Source: Pseudomonadota bacterium (lineage in GTDB: Bacteria > Pseudomonadota > Alphaproteobacteria > Rhizobiales > Beijerinckiaceae). From it: DNA of 6,559 nt. The stretch spans positions 1 through 6,559 of the forward strand of contig JAFAEL010000051.1 of the NCBI GenBank assembly GCA_023423995.1, read 5' to 3'. The position numbers and the translations under genes are program-made. Shown here one piece after another: positions 1 through 6,484 of this stretch (position 1 is the stretch's first letter; each line of letters begins with the position of its first letter). Below the pieces are notes generated by a model that did no database searches, was not told where the DNA came from, and was given only the letters and a program-made list of their open reading frames with translations.

Positions 1-372
1 CGAGAACATGAAGGGAGCATACATGACCAGCAGCAAGATCAGCGACGGCATCGAGGCCCTGTCGGCATTCAACGCGGCGCTGAGCGACACCGTGGCGGAC
101 AGCACGAAGAACATCACCGTGCGCGGCGCGTCCATCACCAGCACACCACGGAAGGCCAGTCCCACAACAGCCAGTGTCGTCACCAGAAGATTGAAAGCCA
201 GACCGTCCTGGCCAATCGGCAGTGCGAAGCGCTGCAGGAAGATCGAGGCGAACAACACTACCACCAGCCAGCGCGTCACTGAGCGCGCCAATGCCGCAGC
301 ACGCTCATTGCTATCCGGGATCTTGATATCCAAAGGGTCCAAAGGAGAGATCACCAGCGAAAACCCTTGCAT
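1..372 (-). CDS. Multi-spanning membrane protein, Wzy/O-antigen-ligase-like (partial, N-terminal 124 codons)
   Basis: Reading the minus strand from ATG at 372 gives an open frame of 124 codons to the left edge with no stop, so the gene is cut by the window. The protein begins MQGFSLVISPLDPLD and has four hydrophobic stretches: about residues 35-53 (WLVVVLFASIFLQRFALPI), 60-80, 86-101, and 108-124 at the edge. Short hydrophobic spans, a Phe/Leu-rich first helix and a 'SALNA' turn are typical of the N-terminus of O-antigen ligase/polymerase proteins that join polysaccharide repeat units in the inner membrane. The catalytic periplasmic loop lies outside the window, so polymerase versus another membrane protein cannot be settled. 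No good ribosome-binding site precedes ATG 372. A GTG at 354 has an AGGG about 9 bases upstream and is an alternative start. The neighbouring Wzc-like and export genes support a polysaccharide role. The opposite-strand frame over this segment is composition-driven. Confidence 0.7.
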   Translation of the reverse strand, partial: MQGFSLVISPLDPLDIKIPDSNERAAALARSVTRWLVVVLFASIFLQRFALPIGQDGLAFNLLVTTLAVVGLAFRGVLVMDAPRTVMFFVLSATVSLSAALNADRASMPSLILLLVMYAPFMFS

Positions 373-640
373 GCATCGGAAACAGAGGACACTAGCCTGT
401 CATTCCACAAACCGGCCCAAGCTCTGCTAGAGAGGCTGGACCGCTCAGGGGAGGAAAAGGACGGCCAGGCATCATTTGCCGGGATCGTCACCGGAGCGAG
501 GAATAACAGCATTTCGTTCTCCAGGCATCGGGGCCGATCCGCAAGGCCACCGCATAGCCGCGCTGGACTCGCAGCCTGGACAAGCAGAGTAATGAACGCG
601 CTTATCTGTCTCCCAGGCGCAGGATGTTCTCTAAAGTGAG
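373..640. other. Divergent intergenic region, no gene recognised
   Basis: This is the left part of the 453-base gap between the minus-strand membrane protein and the plus-strand kinase. The short open frames here have no recognisable protein character or convincing ribosome-binding site. No clear sigma-70 promoter was found for the leftward gene. The only local structures are weak, for example a GGCA/TGCC stem near 467-480. It probably holds the leftward promoter and leader, but I cannot place them. Confidence 0.4.
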
Positions 641-666
641 GGAATGCGTGGCTCCAGCCACATTCC
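641..666. repeat. Imperfect 26-bp inverted repeat upstream of the kinase promoter
   Basis: The arms are GGAAT (641-645) plus GTGGC (648-652), and GCCAC (657-661) plus ATTCC (662-666). The centre is TCCA, and an unpaired GC (646-647) sits in the left arm only. The dyad ends 21 bases before the putative -35 element of the kinase gene. Its position fits an operator or activator site. No T-run follows, so it is not an intrinsic terminator. Protein binding is inferred. Confidence 0.45.
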
Positions 667-687
667 TGTGAGTTATGGATGATTATT

Positions 688-716
688 TGGACAGATTAGC
701 ACGCGTAGGTTTAAAT
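688..716 (+). promoter_or_regulatory. Candidate sigma-70 promoter for the Wzc-like kinase
   Basis: TGGACA at 688-693 (5 of 6 matches to TTGACA) is followed by a 17-base spacer and TTAAAT at 711-716 (4 of 6 matches to TATAAT). It lies in the most AT-rich patch of the intergenic region. Transcription would start near 723, leaving a leader of about 100 bases before the ATG at 826. The spacing is ideal, but the -10 match is only moderate. Confidence 0.4.
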
Positions 717-825
717 ATCCGTACACCTTCCCGGCCTGTTCCTGCCTGCTGTTTGCGGGAGCCTCGGCCACTCAAGAGGGGACAACCAACCCAGATGGTC
801 GAACTGGCCCCATGAGGCACAACAT

Positions 826-2997
826 ATGCGCTTGACCGATCTTCTGAGCCTGCTCTGGCAACGCAAGCTGACCCTGATCACGACCGCGTTCATTGCCGGC
901 GTGCTCGGCTATGCCGTGACCAAGGCCCTGCCTGTCCGCTTCGCCAGCGAGGGCCTCCTGTTGGTCGAGAGCCGCGACCAGGCCATTCCCGAGCTGAACC
1001 AGACCGTGCCGTCCAACGTGTCCAGCGCCCAGCGCATCCGGACCGAGGCCGACATCCTGCGCTCCCGCGCTCTGGCCGCGGATGTGGTGCGCGAGCTGGG
1101 CCTGGCCGACAAGCCGGAGAAGGAAGGCCTGGGCGCCGCGATCGCCGAGCTGATCGCCCCCGTCACCGCCTGGGTGCGCGATGGCATCACCAGCCTGCTG
1201 CCGGCCCAGACGGATGAGAACGGTCAGCCGCTCGGCGCCGCGCCGCTCGACAAGGTCGGCATCGCCGTCGAGACCCTGCAGAAGAACCTGGGCATCGGCA
1301 CCACCGAGAACAGCAACGTCGTCGTGGTGCGCTATGTCGCCGACACGGCGGAGGAAGCGGCTCTCGTCGTCAACACGCTGATGAACCGCTACATCTCGCA
1401 GGAAGTGAACGCCAAGCGCGACACCACCCTGCAGGCCAATGAATGGCTGACCGAGCGGCTGACGGCGCTGCGCGAGGACATGGAGGCGGCCGACCGCAAG
1501 ATCCAGGAATACCGCGAGCGCACCGGCCTGCTGGAAACCTCGCAGGGCACCATCAGCACCCTGCAGCTGGGCGAGCAGCAGACCCGCGTCGCCGTGGCCC
1601 GCCAGGAACTGGCCCGCGCCCAGGCCGCGCTGGACAGCGCGCTGCGCTCCGGCAGCGGCGGCAGCGCCGCCATGGAAGCGCTGACCTCGCCCACCGTGCA
1701 GGCGCTGCGCACCCGCGAGGCCGAGATCAGCGCCCGCTCCGCCAGCCTGGCGCAGCAGCTGGGCCGCAACCATCCCGACCGCCTGGCCGCCGAGGCCGAG
1801 CTGCGCGGCGTGCAGCGGCAGATCGGCGCCGAGATCAGCAAGGTCGTGGCCTCCCTCCGGCGCGAGGTGGACGCGGCGCGCGATCGCCTGGCCGAGGCGC
1901 AAAGCTCGCTGACCAGCACCACCCGGACGGCGCGCACCGGTGCCCAGGCCGAGGTAGGCCTGCTGGCCCTGACCCGCGAGGCCGATGCCAAGCGGCAGAT
2001 CTACCAGACCTTCCTGACCCGCGCCGAGCAGACCCGGATGGCCTCCGCCCAGTTTCCGCTGGCGCGCGTCATCTCTCCGGCCGTGGCGCCGTACCGCCCG
2101 AGCGGCCCGCCCGGCTCGGTTGTCGCCGCCTTCTGCGCCTTTGTCGGCCTGTTCCTGGTGGGTGGCATCCTGGTGCTGCGCCGCCTGACCCATGGCGCCT
2201 TCAACTCGGTGCAGGATCTGGTGACCATGACCGGCATCCAGAATGTCGGCAGCCTGCCGGCGCTGGGCCGCGGCCGCCGCAACAAGATGCCGGCGCTGGT
2301 GCTCGACCAGGGCCAGTCCGGCATCGCCGAAACCCTGCGCGCGCTGCGGTTGAACATGCAGACCGTGGCGGGCGGTGGCCCGGCCAACACCGTGCTGGTC
2401 ACGTCCTCGGCGATCGGCGACGGCAAGAGCACCGTGGCCTCTTCGCTGGCTCGCCTGTCCGCCGCCGACGGGCTGCGCGTGCTGCTGATCGAAACCGATA
2501 TGCGCCGCCCCCAGCTTTCCGCCATCTTCGGCGCACCCTGGCCGGGCCGCTCGATCGAGGCGGTGCTGAACGGCGAAACTCGCTTCGAGGATGCCATCCA
2601 GGTGGATGAGCGCTCTGGCCTGCACCTGCTGCTGTCCGACCGCTCCTCCTCCAACCCGCAGGCGCTGATCGAATCCCGGCAATTCGCCGAGTTGATCAAC
2701 CGGGCCCGCCGCGAATACCGGCTGGTGATCCTGGACAGCCCACCGGTGATGCGCGTGGCCGATGCCGTGGTGCTGTCGCAGCACAGCGATGCCGTGCTGT
2801 TCGTCGTGGGCTGGGAGCGGACCCCGCGCACCGTGGTGCTAGAGGCGATGCGCCGCCTGCCGCGCTCCATGCGCGCCCGCATGGCAACGGTGATGACCCG
2901 GGTGCGCCCGGGCCGGCTGGATCCGCTGGGCTATTACGAGGGCTATGCCAAGAGCACCACGCCCGACCTCAAGCGCCTGCCGGCGCCGGGAGCCTGA
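826..2997 (+). CDS. Wzc-like polysaccharide co-polymerase / tyrosine autokinase (BY-kinase)
   Basis: This 723-residue inner-membrane protein controls chain length and export of a Wzy-type polysaccharide. It has a Wzz domain with TM1 at about 15-35, a periplasmic region rich in coiled coil (about 205-400, including a QLGRNHPDRLAAEAEL segment), a Pro-rich stretch (PAVAPYRP, 418-425), TM2 at about 431-451, and a cytoplasmic kinase domain. Kinase motifs are all present: the oligomerisation motif ExxRxxR (E502, R505, R508), Walker A (GDGKST, K534), Walker A' (IETDMRRP, 555-562) and Walker B (LVILDSPP, D637). The C-terminal tyrosine tail is minimal: Y703, Y704 and Y707. Walker A' has Glu556 where the usual motif has Asp; D558 is kept. 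The start is supported by GAGG at 814-817, 8 bases upstream. Length and architecture match full-length fused PCP-2a proteins. No cognate phosphatase is in the window. It converges with the export genes, so it is transcribed separately from them. Confidence 0.95.
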   Translation: MRLTDLLSLLWQRKLTLITTAFIAGVLGYAVTKALPVRFASEGLLLVESRDQAIPELNQTVPSNVSSAQRIRTEADILRSRALAADVVRELGLADKPEKEGLGAAIAELIAPVTAWVRDGITSLLPAQTDENGQPLGAAPLDKVGIAVETLQKNLGIGTTENSNVVVVRYVADTAEEAALVVNTLMNRYISQEVNAKRDTTLQANEWLTERLTALREDMEAADRKIQEYRERTGLLETSQGTISTLQLGEQQTRVAVARQELARAQAALDSALRSGSGGSAAMEALTSPTVQALRTREAEISARSASLAQQLGRNHPDRLAAEAELRGVQRQIGAEISKVVASLRREVDAARDRLAEAQSSLTSTTRTARTGAQAEVGLLALTREADAKRQIYQTFLTRAEQTRMASAQFPLARVISPAVAPYRPSGPPGSVVAAFCAFVGLFLVGGILVLRRLTHGAFNSVQDLVTMTGIQNVGSLPALGRGRRNKMPALVLDQGQSGIAETLRALRLNMQTVAGGGPANTVLVTSSAIGDGKSTVASSLARLSAADGLRVLLIETDMRRPQLSAIFGAPWPGRSIEAVLNGETRFEDAIQVDERSGLHLLLSDRSSSNPQALIESRQFAELINRARREYRLVILDSPPVMRVADAVVLSQHSDAVLFVVGWERTPRTVVLEAMRRLPRSMRARMATVMTRVRPGRLDPLGYYEGYAKSTTPDLKRLPAPGA

Positions 2998-2998
2998 G

Positions 2999-3021
2999 GG
3001 CAGGCCCTTCAAGGGCTTGCC
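2999..3021 (+). repeat. Hairpin just after the kinase stop codon
   Basis: GGCA (2999-3002) pairs with TGCC (3018-3021), and GCCCTT (3004-3009) with AAGGGC (3011-3016). A G-T wobble lies between the two blocks and C3010 is at the centre; in RNA the loop would be about TTCAA. It starts two bases after the stop codon and has no T-tract of its own. It may protect the 3' end of the mRNA or assist the terminator that follows. Confidence 0.55.
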
Positions 3022-3032
3022 GGTTCAAGCGG

Positions 3033-3067
3033 AGGGGCGCGGCGAAAGGCCGCGCCCCTTCTTTTTT
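3033..3067 (+). terminator. Strong intrinsic terminator of the kinase gene
   Basis: An 11-bp perfect stem, AGGGGCGCGGC (3033-3043) with GCCGCGCCCCT (3049-3059), closes a GAAAG loop. It is followed by a T-rich run (TTCTTTTTT, 3059-3067). It is 35 bases after the stop codon. The stretch from here to 3234 holds nothing recognisable and ends at an oppositely oriented terminator. Confidence 0.9.
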
Positions 3068-3234
3068 GCCTCCGCCAGACCCTTCATGCGTTCACGGTCG
3101 CCGCTGGATGGGGAAGCGGCAGGCCCATGCATGGCATCCCCGCCGGCTTTCCACGCGTCCCATCAACGGGTCGGACCAATTTCAACCCAAAGCACCAACA
3201 GGCCTGCCGCCACTTCATTCCCGCATCGGGGCAC

Positions 3235-3262
3235 AAAAAAAGCCGGGGACATGGTCCCCGGC
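3235..3262 (-). terminator. Intrinsic terminator of the leftward export operon
   Basis: GCCGGGGAC (3242-3250) and GTCCCCGGC (3254-3262) form a perfect 9-bp stem around a 3-base centre. Seven A's at 3235-3241 become a U-tract when read on the minus strand. It lies 28 bases beyond the stop codon of the OPX gene and insulates it from the converging kinase gene. Confidence 0.9.
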
Positions 3263-3290
3263 CTGGATCAGCGCGTGATGCGCGCGGCGA

Positions 3291-3887
3291 TCAGAAGCGG
3301 CGCTCGAACACTGTCACCACATCGCCCGGCATCAGCAGGGCGTCGCGCCCGGCCCGGTATTCCTCCGCCACGCCATTGGCGTTCACGCGGGTGATCGACA
3401 CGGTGTCGGTGATGGCGCGGTAGTTGAAGCCGCCGGCCACCGCCACGGCGGACAGCACCGTCATGCCCGGCTGATACGGGGTCTGGCCGCCGCGCTCCAC
3501 CATGCCCAGCACGAAGATGGGGCGGTATTCCTGCACCTCGACCGCCACGGAGGGGTCGTTGAACAGGTTGCGGCTGCGCAGGCTGCGCTCGATGGCACGC
3601 TCCGCCTCGGTGGTGGTGCGGCCGGTGACGGGAATGGCGCCAACCAGCGGCAGCGCCACATTGCCGGCATCGCTGATGCGGAAATCACCGGAAAGACGGG
3701 GATCGTTGAACACCGTCACGCGGAGCTGGTCGCCAGCGCCCAGCTTGTAGGCGCTGGCCGTGGTTTCCGGCAGCGGCTGCAGATTGGCGGCGGGATTGCC
3801 GCAGGCCGCGACCAGCAGGGCAGCCCCCAGGGCCATCCTGCGCAGGGTAGCCGGGCCAAAGGAGATCAAGGAAGCAGGACGGAACAT
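3291..3887 (-). CDS. Short OPX polysaccharide export lipoprotein (Wza/GumB family, single SLBB domain)
   Basis: This 198-residue lipoprotein forms the periplasmic/outer-membrane export ring for a polysaccharide. The signal peptide has a basic part (R16, R17), a hydrophobic core and a lipobox VAAC with Cys29 as the lipidated residue. A Poly_export domain spans about 46-119 (YKLGAGDQLRVTVFND is its hallmark start) and one SLBB domain about 122-172 (RPIFVLGMVERGGQTPYQPGMT). The chain ends shortly after, at FERRF. E. coli Wza has further SLBB domains and a C-terminal amphipathic helix that crosses the outer membrane, which are absent here, so it probably needs a separate pore protein. The start at ATG 3887 is chosen because GGGAG lies 5 bases upstream and it gives a normal signal peptide; the frame can extend to a TTG at 3923. 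It lies 107 bases downstream of the beta-barrel gene on the same strand and ends before a terminator. Confidence 0.93.
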   Translation of the reverse strand: MFRPASLISFGPATLRRMALGAALLVAACGNPAANLQPLPETTASAYKLGAGDQLRVTVFNDPRLSGDFRISDAGNVALPLVGAIPVTGRTTTEAERAIERSLRSRNLFNDPSVAVEVQEYRPIFVLGMVERGGQTPYQPGMTVLSAVAVAGGFNYRAITDTVSITRVNANGVAEEYRAGRDALLMPGDVVTVFERRF

Positions 3888-3926
3888 GGGAACTCCCGGA
3901 TGCAGCTCTTTGAGACAAAGCAAGAT

Positions 3927-3955
3927 ATTGTATCCGCGGCAGCGCTGCCCGTGAA
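3927..3955 (-). promoter_or_regulatory. Candidate promoter for the OPX gene
   Basis: Read on the minus strand, TTCACG (3955-3950, 4 of 6 consensus) is separated by 17 bases from TACAAT (3932-3927, 5 of 6 consensus). Transcription would begin near 3920, leaving about 33 bases of leader before ATG 3887. This would let the OPX gene be expressed apart from the upstream beta-barrel gene. The placement rests on sequence match only. Confidence 0.45.
3938..3949. repeat. 12-bp perfect palindrome in the OPX promoter spacer
   Basis: GGCAGCGCTGCC is perfectly self-complementary and fills most of the spacer between the candidate -35 and -10 elements. An overlapping longer stem is also possible: CGGCAGCG (3937-3944) with CGCTGCCG (3956-3963). 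A site in this position suits a repressor or a spacer-binding regulator. It could alternatively be an mRNA hairpin in the gap between the two genes. Confidence 0.4.
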
Positions 3956-3994
3956 CGCTGCCGGTTCAAACCATGGCCACTATTCGCCAAATCG

Positions 3995-5350
3995 TTACAG
4001 GGCGATCCGCAGCCGCACCTGCACCTGGTTGATTCCGTATTCACGGAAGCCATTGGGCGCGCTCAGCCGCTCCGTGTGCTGGTAGTTGGCCACCAGGGAC
4101 AGGTTGCGGTTGATCAGATAGCGGGCGCCGATCAGGCCAATGCCGTCGGTGACCTCGCCTTGTTGTGGGTATTCACGGTGCTCGGCCCGCAACTCGCCGG
4201 TCAGGATCACATTGCGCAGCAGCTCGTGATCCACCGTCAGCCGGCCAGCAGTGCGTGTGTAGCTGACGCTGTTCTCGCGGATCGATTCCTCGATGGTCCG
4301 CGAGGCGGCAAGGGTGACAGTGGTGAGCTGCGTCGGCAGATAGGTGATCTGGCCTTCGAAAGCGAGGCCTTCCAACGGCTTGCGGCCCGGCTCCTCATAG
4401 TCGCGGCTGCGGTAGCCGATCAGGAGGCGGGCCTGCCACAACCCGGTCAGATCGTAGTTGAAGCCGCCCTGGACCTCCCAGGTGAAGGAGTCACGGTTCT
4501 GCTGGCCGGCTTCCTGATAGGTGATGTCCTGCAGCCGCACCAGGGCCAGCAGGCTGCGGCCTGGTACCAGGCTGTATCCGGCCTCCACTTCAGCCAGAAG
4601 CGAATCATAGTCGTTCTGGCTGTTGTTGGTGCGCTGGCCGTTGATCGTCTCCTCCTCATAGCGGAGGGTCGTGTAGCTCACGGTGGGACTCACCGAGAGG
4701 CGGTTGAATGCTGCGGTGCCGCCAATCTGGAAGATGTCGCTGTCATAGGGGATGGGGCGGTTAACCCCTTCGCTCTGCAGCTCGAAATTGTTGACTGCGA
4801 GGTGGCTGTGCACACGGCGGTAGCTGGCATTCACCGAGGAAGCGCGGCCAATGTCGTAGCGCCCCCTGAGGCCGATAGCGTAATCGAGCCAGTTCAGGTC
4901 GTTGTAGCGCAGATGCTGGCGGGTTTCCTGGGAAGCCGTTAGTCCCAGGGCATGGCGGCTCCAGGTGCTGGCGGCGGAAACGTTCACACCTTGGGTGAAG
5001 TACCCATCGCTTTGATCTTCCGGAGAATTGGGCTGGAGGTTGTCATCATAGCCCATGCCCGCTTCCAGGGCCGCATCATAGCGGAACCCGCCGAGGCGGA
5101 TGCCCGCCGGATCGTAATCCGGGCGCTGCCGCGTCTGCACGGTGACGTTCCGGGCCGTGGCAGTGGAATTGATCGATTGCGGCGTCTGCGATGGTCCCCG
5201 GCCGGCCAAGGGGGCTTCGGTCTGGATCGATTGCAGCACTTCCTGGGAGAAGCCCACCACAGGAGCCAGCAGGGCCATCGCCGGCAGGGCCATCAGGGAC
5301 CAGGGGCGGATCGCCTTCGCCGCACGCAGTGTTCTGTTCTTCAGCCGCAT
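3995..5350 (-). CDS. Outer-membrane beta-barrel protein of polysaccharide export (BBP2-type)
   Basis: This protein of 451 residues has a signal peptide (basic n-region RLKNRTLRAAKAIR, hydrophobic core about 18-33, likely cleavage near S35/Q36). A low-complexity Ser/Thr/Gln linker follows. From about 88 to the end there are alternating short amphipathic beta strands rich in Tyr, Arg and Thr, with polar loops. The YDDN motif at 101-104 after the first strand is characteristic of the putative beta-barrel porin 2 group, often found beside exopolysaccharide export genes. The chain ends in RLRIAL, without the usual terminal Phe. It probably forms the pore partnering the short OPX lipoprotein encoded next. 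ATG 5350 has AGGA 8 bases upstream; ATG 5374 (GGAG 7 bases upstream, 8 extra residues) is nearly as good. Extending to 5512 would add a stretch unlike a signal peptide. The family call is from pattern; the pore role is inferred. Confidence 0.85.
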   Translation of the reverse strand: MRLKNRTLRAAKAIRPWSLMALPAMALLAPVVGFSQEVLQSIQTEAPLAGRGPSQTPQSINSTATARNVTVQTRQRPDYDPAGIRLGGFRYDAALEAGMGYDDNLQPNSPEDQSDGYFTQGVNVSAASTWSRHALGLTASQETRQHLRYNDLNWLDYAIGLRGRYDIGRASSVNASYRRVHSHLAVNNFELQSEGVNRPIPYDSDIFQIGGTAAFNRLSVSPTVSYTTLRYEEETINGQRTNNSQNDYDSLLAEVEAGYSLVPGRSLLALVRLQDITYQEAGQQNRDSFTWEVQGGFNYDLTGLWQARLLIGYRSRDYEEPGRKPLEGLAFEGQITYLPTQLTTVTLAASRTIEESIRENSVSYTRTAGRLTVDHELLRNVILTGELRAEHREYPQQGEVTDGIGLIGARYLINRNLSLVANYQHTERLSAPNGFREYGINQVQVRLRIAL

Positions 5351-5409
5351 TTCAGCGATCCTGCCCAATTCCATGCTATGGCTCCGCGCCAATCCGCGTA
5401 ATGCGCTGG

Positions 5410-5437
5410 ATTGTCCCATGAATGAACCATCGATCAA
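5410..5437 (-). promoter_or_regulatory. Weak candidate promoter for the beta-barrel gene
   Basis: On the minus strand, TTGATC (5437-5432) and GACAAT (5415-5410) each match 4 of 6 consensus bases and are 16 bases apart. The predicted start near 5403 would serve either ATG 5374 or ATG 5350. If real, it separates the export genes from repA transcription; no terminator was seen between repA and this gene. Read-through from repA remains possible. Confidence 0.25.
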
Positions 5438-5516
5438 GCCTTCGCCTTCCCACCATGCCCTTCGGATGCAACATGCGCCGCGTTGTGGCTTTTGGGTTGC
5501 AGTGACCGGCAAGAGG

Positions 5517-5533
5517 TGGGGGGTTAACTCCGG
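5517..5533. repeat. 17-bp iteron-like motif, copy 1 (across the repA stop codon)
   Basis: TGGGGGG-TTAACTCCGG here matches the copy at 6537-6553 in 16 of 17 bases, in the same orientation and 1,020 bases away. On the coding strand of repA it reads CCGGAGTTA-ACCCCCCA and includes the last codons and stop. See the findings for the possible role as a RepA site. Confidence 0.5.
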
Positions 5534-6477
5534 GCCGCGCTGATCAGCCGGACGGAAACCGGCGGACGCGAGGGATGCAGCATCACGCCGTCATCGGTCA
5601 GTTCGACCTTGGCCTCGGGATAGGCCGCGACGGCGGGGGCCAGGGACTTGCGGAAGTCGCGGCGGAAGGTGTGCAGCTCGGAATAGCCGGCACCGAACTG
5701 ATCGCGCAGCGCCGCCCAGCGCACTGTAGTCGGGCCGCGCAGGGTGTGCAGCCGGTAGGCCAGCCAGATGTACAGGTCGAGGCTGGCGCTGCGGTTGCCC
5801 AGCTCCCGCAGGGCAGCTTCCTGCAGCGGCACGGGGTGCTGGCGCATGGCATCGAAGAAGACTTCGTCCAGCACCACCCGCTCGTCCCAAAGCTCGCCCT
5901 GGCGGCTGTCATTGCCCCGCTCGGCGAAGCGCAACCCGGAGCGGACGAAGCGGCCGGCCGCCCAGCCTTCCATGTCCTCATCTTCCCAGAAGAATTTCAG
6001 CGAGCAGGCGGCGATGCGAACCGCCTGCTCGCGCAGCGCCTTGCCCGTCTCGCCACCCCAAGAAAGGCCCATGCGCCCGAGCCAGTCGCGCATCGAGCGC
6101 CCCAGCTCCACCTCTCGGCTGTTGGTGCGCGCGGCCTGGGTTTGCAGGTAAAGCAGGATCATGCGGGCACGGGCGCCATAGGGCACGCCATGCAGGCGCG
6201 GTGCCCGACCCGCCGCCTTGAGCCGGCCTGGCTCGACCAGCAGGGTCACGCGATGGCCACGTTTTTCCCATGCAGCTTCATCGGGCAGGCGCTTATGCGG
6301 CAGCGAGGTCAGGCAGAAGCCGGTATAGGTGATGCCGATGCGGCTGGCGTCATCCGCCAGCACCTCCGCGGCGATGTCCACCAGGGCTTTGCGCTCAGGC
6401 GGCACCATGGCGCGAGCCTGATCGCGTCCATGCAGCAACACCAGCTTCCGGACGCCATGCGCCGCATCTTCCTGCAT
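5524..6477 (-). CDS. repA: Plasmid replication initiator RepA (alphaproteobacterial RepA family)
   Basis: This 317-residue protein would bind the plasmid origin and start its replication. It matches the alphaproteobacterial RepA family (RepA_C-type) along most of its length. Recognisable blocks are YTGFCLTSLPHKRLP (51-65), the GVPYGARARMILLYLQTQA block (97-115), SREVELGRSMRDWLGRMG (120-137), HPVPLQEAALREL (214-226), LDLYIWLAYRLH (233-244), WAALRDQFGAGY (254-265), and the terminal HPSRPPV (301-307). Length is normal for the family and the frame is intact. The start at ATG 6477 is preferred because GGAG lies 6 bases upstream. ATG 6489 and TTG 6492 are in frame, but with only a weak GAAAG upstream. 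No parA/parB partition genes are in the window; they may lie to the right. It reads toward the export genes, ending 173 bases before the beta-barrel start. A repeat motif sits upstream of the gene and another overlaps its stop, suggesting autoregulation or origin function. Confidence 0.9.
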   Translation of the reverse strand: MQEDAAHGVRKLVLLHGRDQARAMVPPERKALVDIAAEVLADDASRIGITYTGFCLTSLPHKRLPDEAAWEKRGHRVTLLVEPGRLKAAGRAPRLHGVPYGARARMILLYLQTQAARTNSREVELGRSMRDWLGRMGLSWGGETGKALREQAVRIAACSLKFFWEDEDMEGWAAGRFVRSGLRFAERGNDSRQGELWDERVVLDEVFFDAMRQHPVPLQEAALRELGNRSASLDLYIWLAYRLHTLRGPTTVRWAALRDQFGAGYSELHTFRRDFRKSLAPAVAAYPEAKVELTDDGVMLHPSRPPVSVRLISAARS

Positions 6478-6484
6478 GGCTCGC

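Noticed and set aside
8..430. A 140-codon plus-strand frame at the left edge
   Set aside because: It overlaps the minus-strand membrane protein, whose hydrophobic segments are far more protein-like. The plus product is Ser/Thr/Arg-rich with no motif.
367..639. A 90-codon plus-strand frame in the divergent region
   Set aside because: No convincing ribosome-binding site, no recognisable motif, and it overlaps the start of the leftward gene.
1443..2609. A 388-codon plus-strand frame inside the kinase gene
   Set aside because: It is an Arg/Gly/Pro-rich, low-complexity shifted frame of a well-supported gene.
772..2784. A 670-codon open frame on the minus strand opposite the kinase gene
   Set aside because: Its product is a Gly/Ala/Gln/His-rich string without domains, typical of the antisense frame of a GC-biased gene. 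The plus-strand protein has full kinase and Wzz motifs.
4076..4942. A 288-codon plus-strand frame opposite the beta-barrel gene
   Set aside because: It has no ribosome-binding site or family features. The minus strand encodes a signal peptide and regular beta strands.
5165..5240. Repeated ATCGATTGC in the beta-barrel gene
   Set aside because: It encodes a short Gln-Ser-Ile repeat (QSIQ and QSIN) in the linker after the signal peptide, so coding explains it.
5351..5512. N-terminal extension of the beta-barrel protein to 5512
   Set aside because: The extra residues precede a normal signal peptide and would bury it. Better start sites with ribosome-binding sequences exist at 5374 and 5350.
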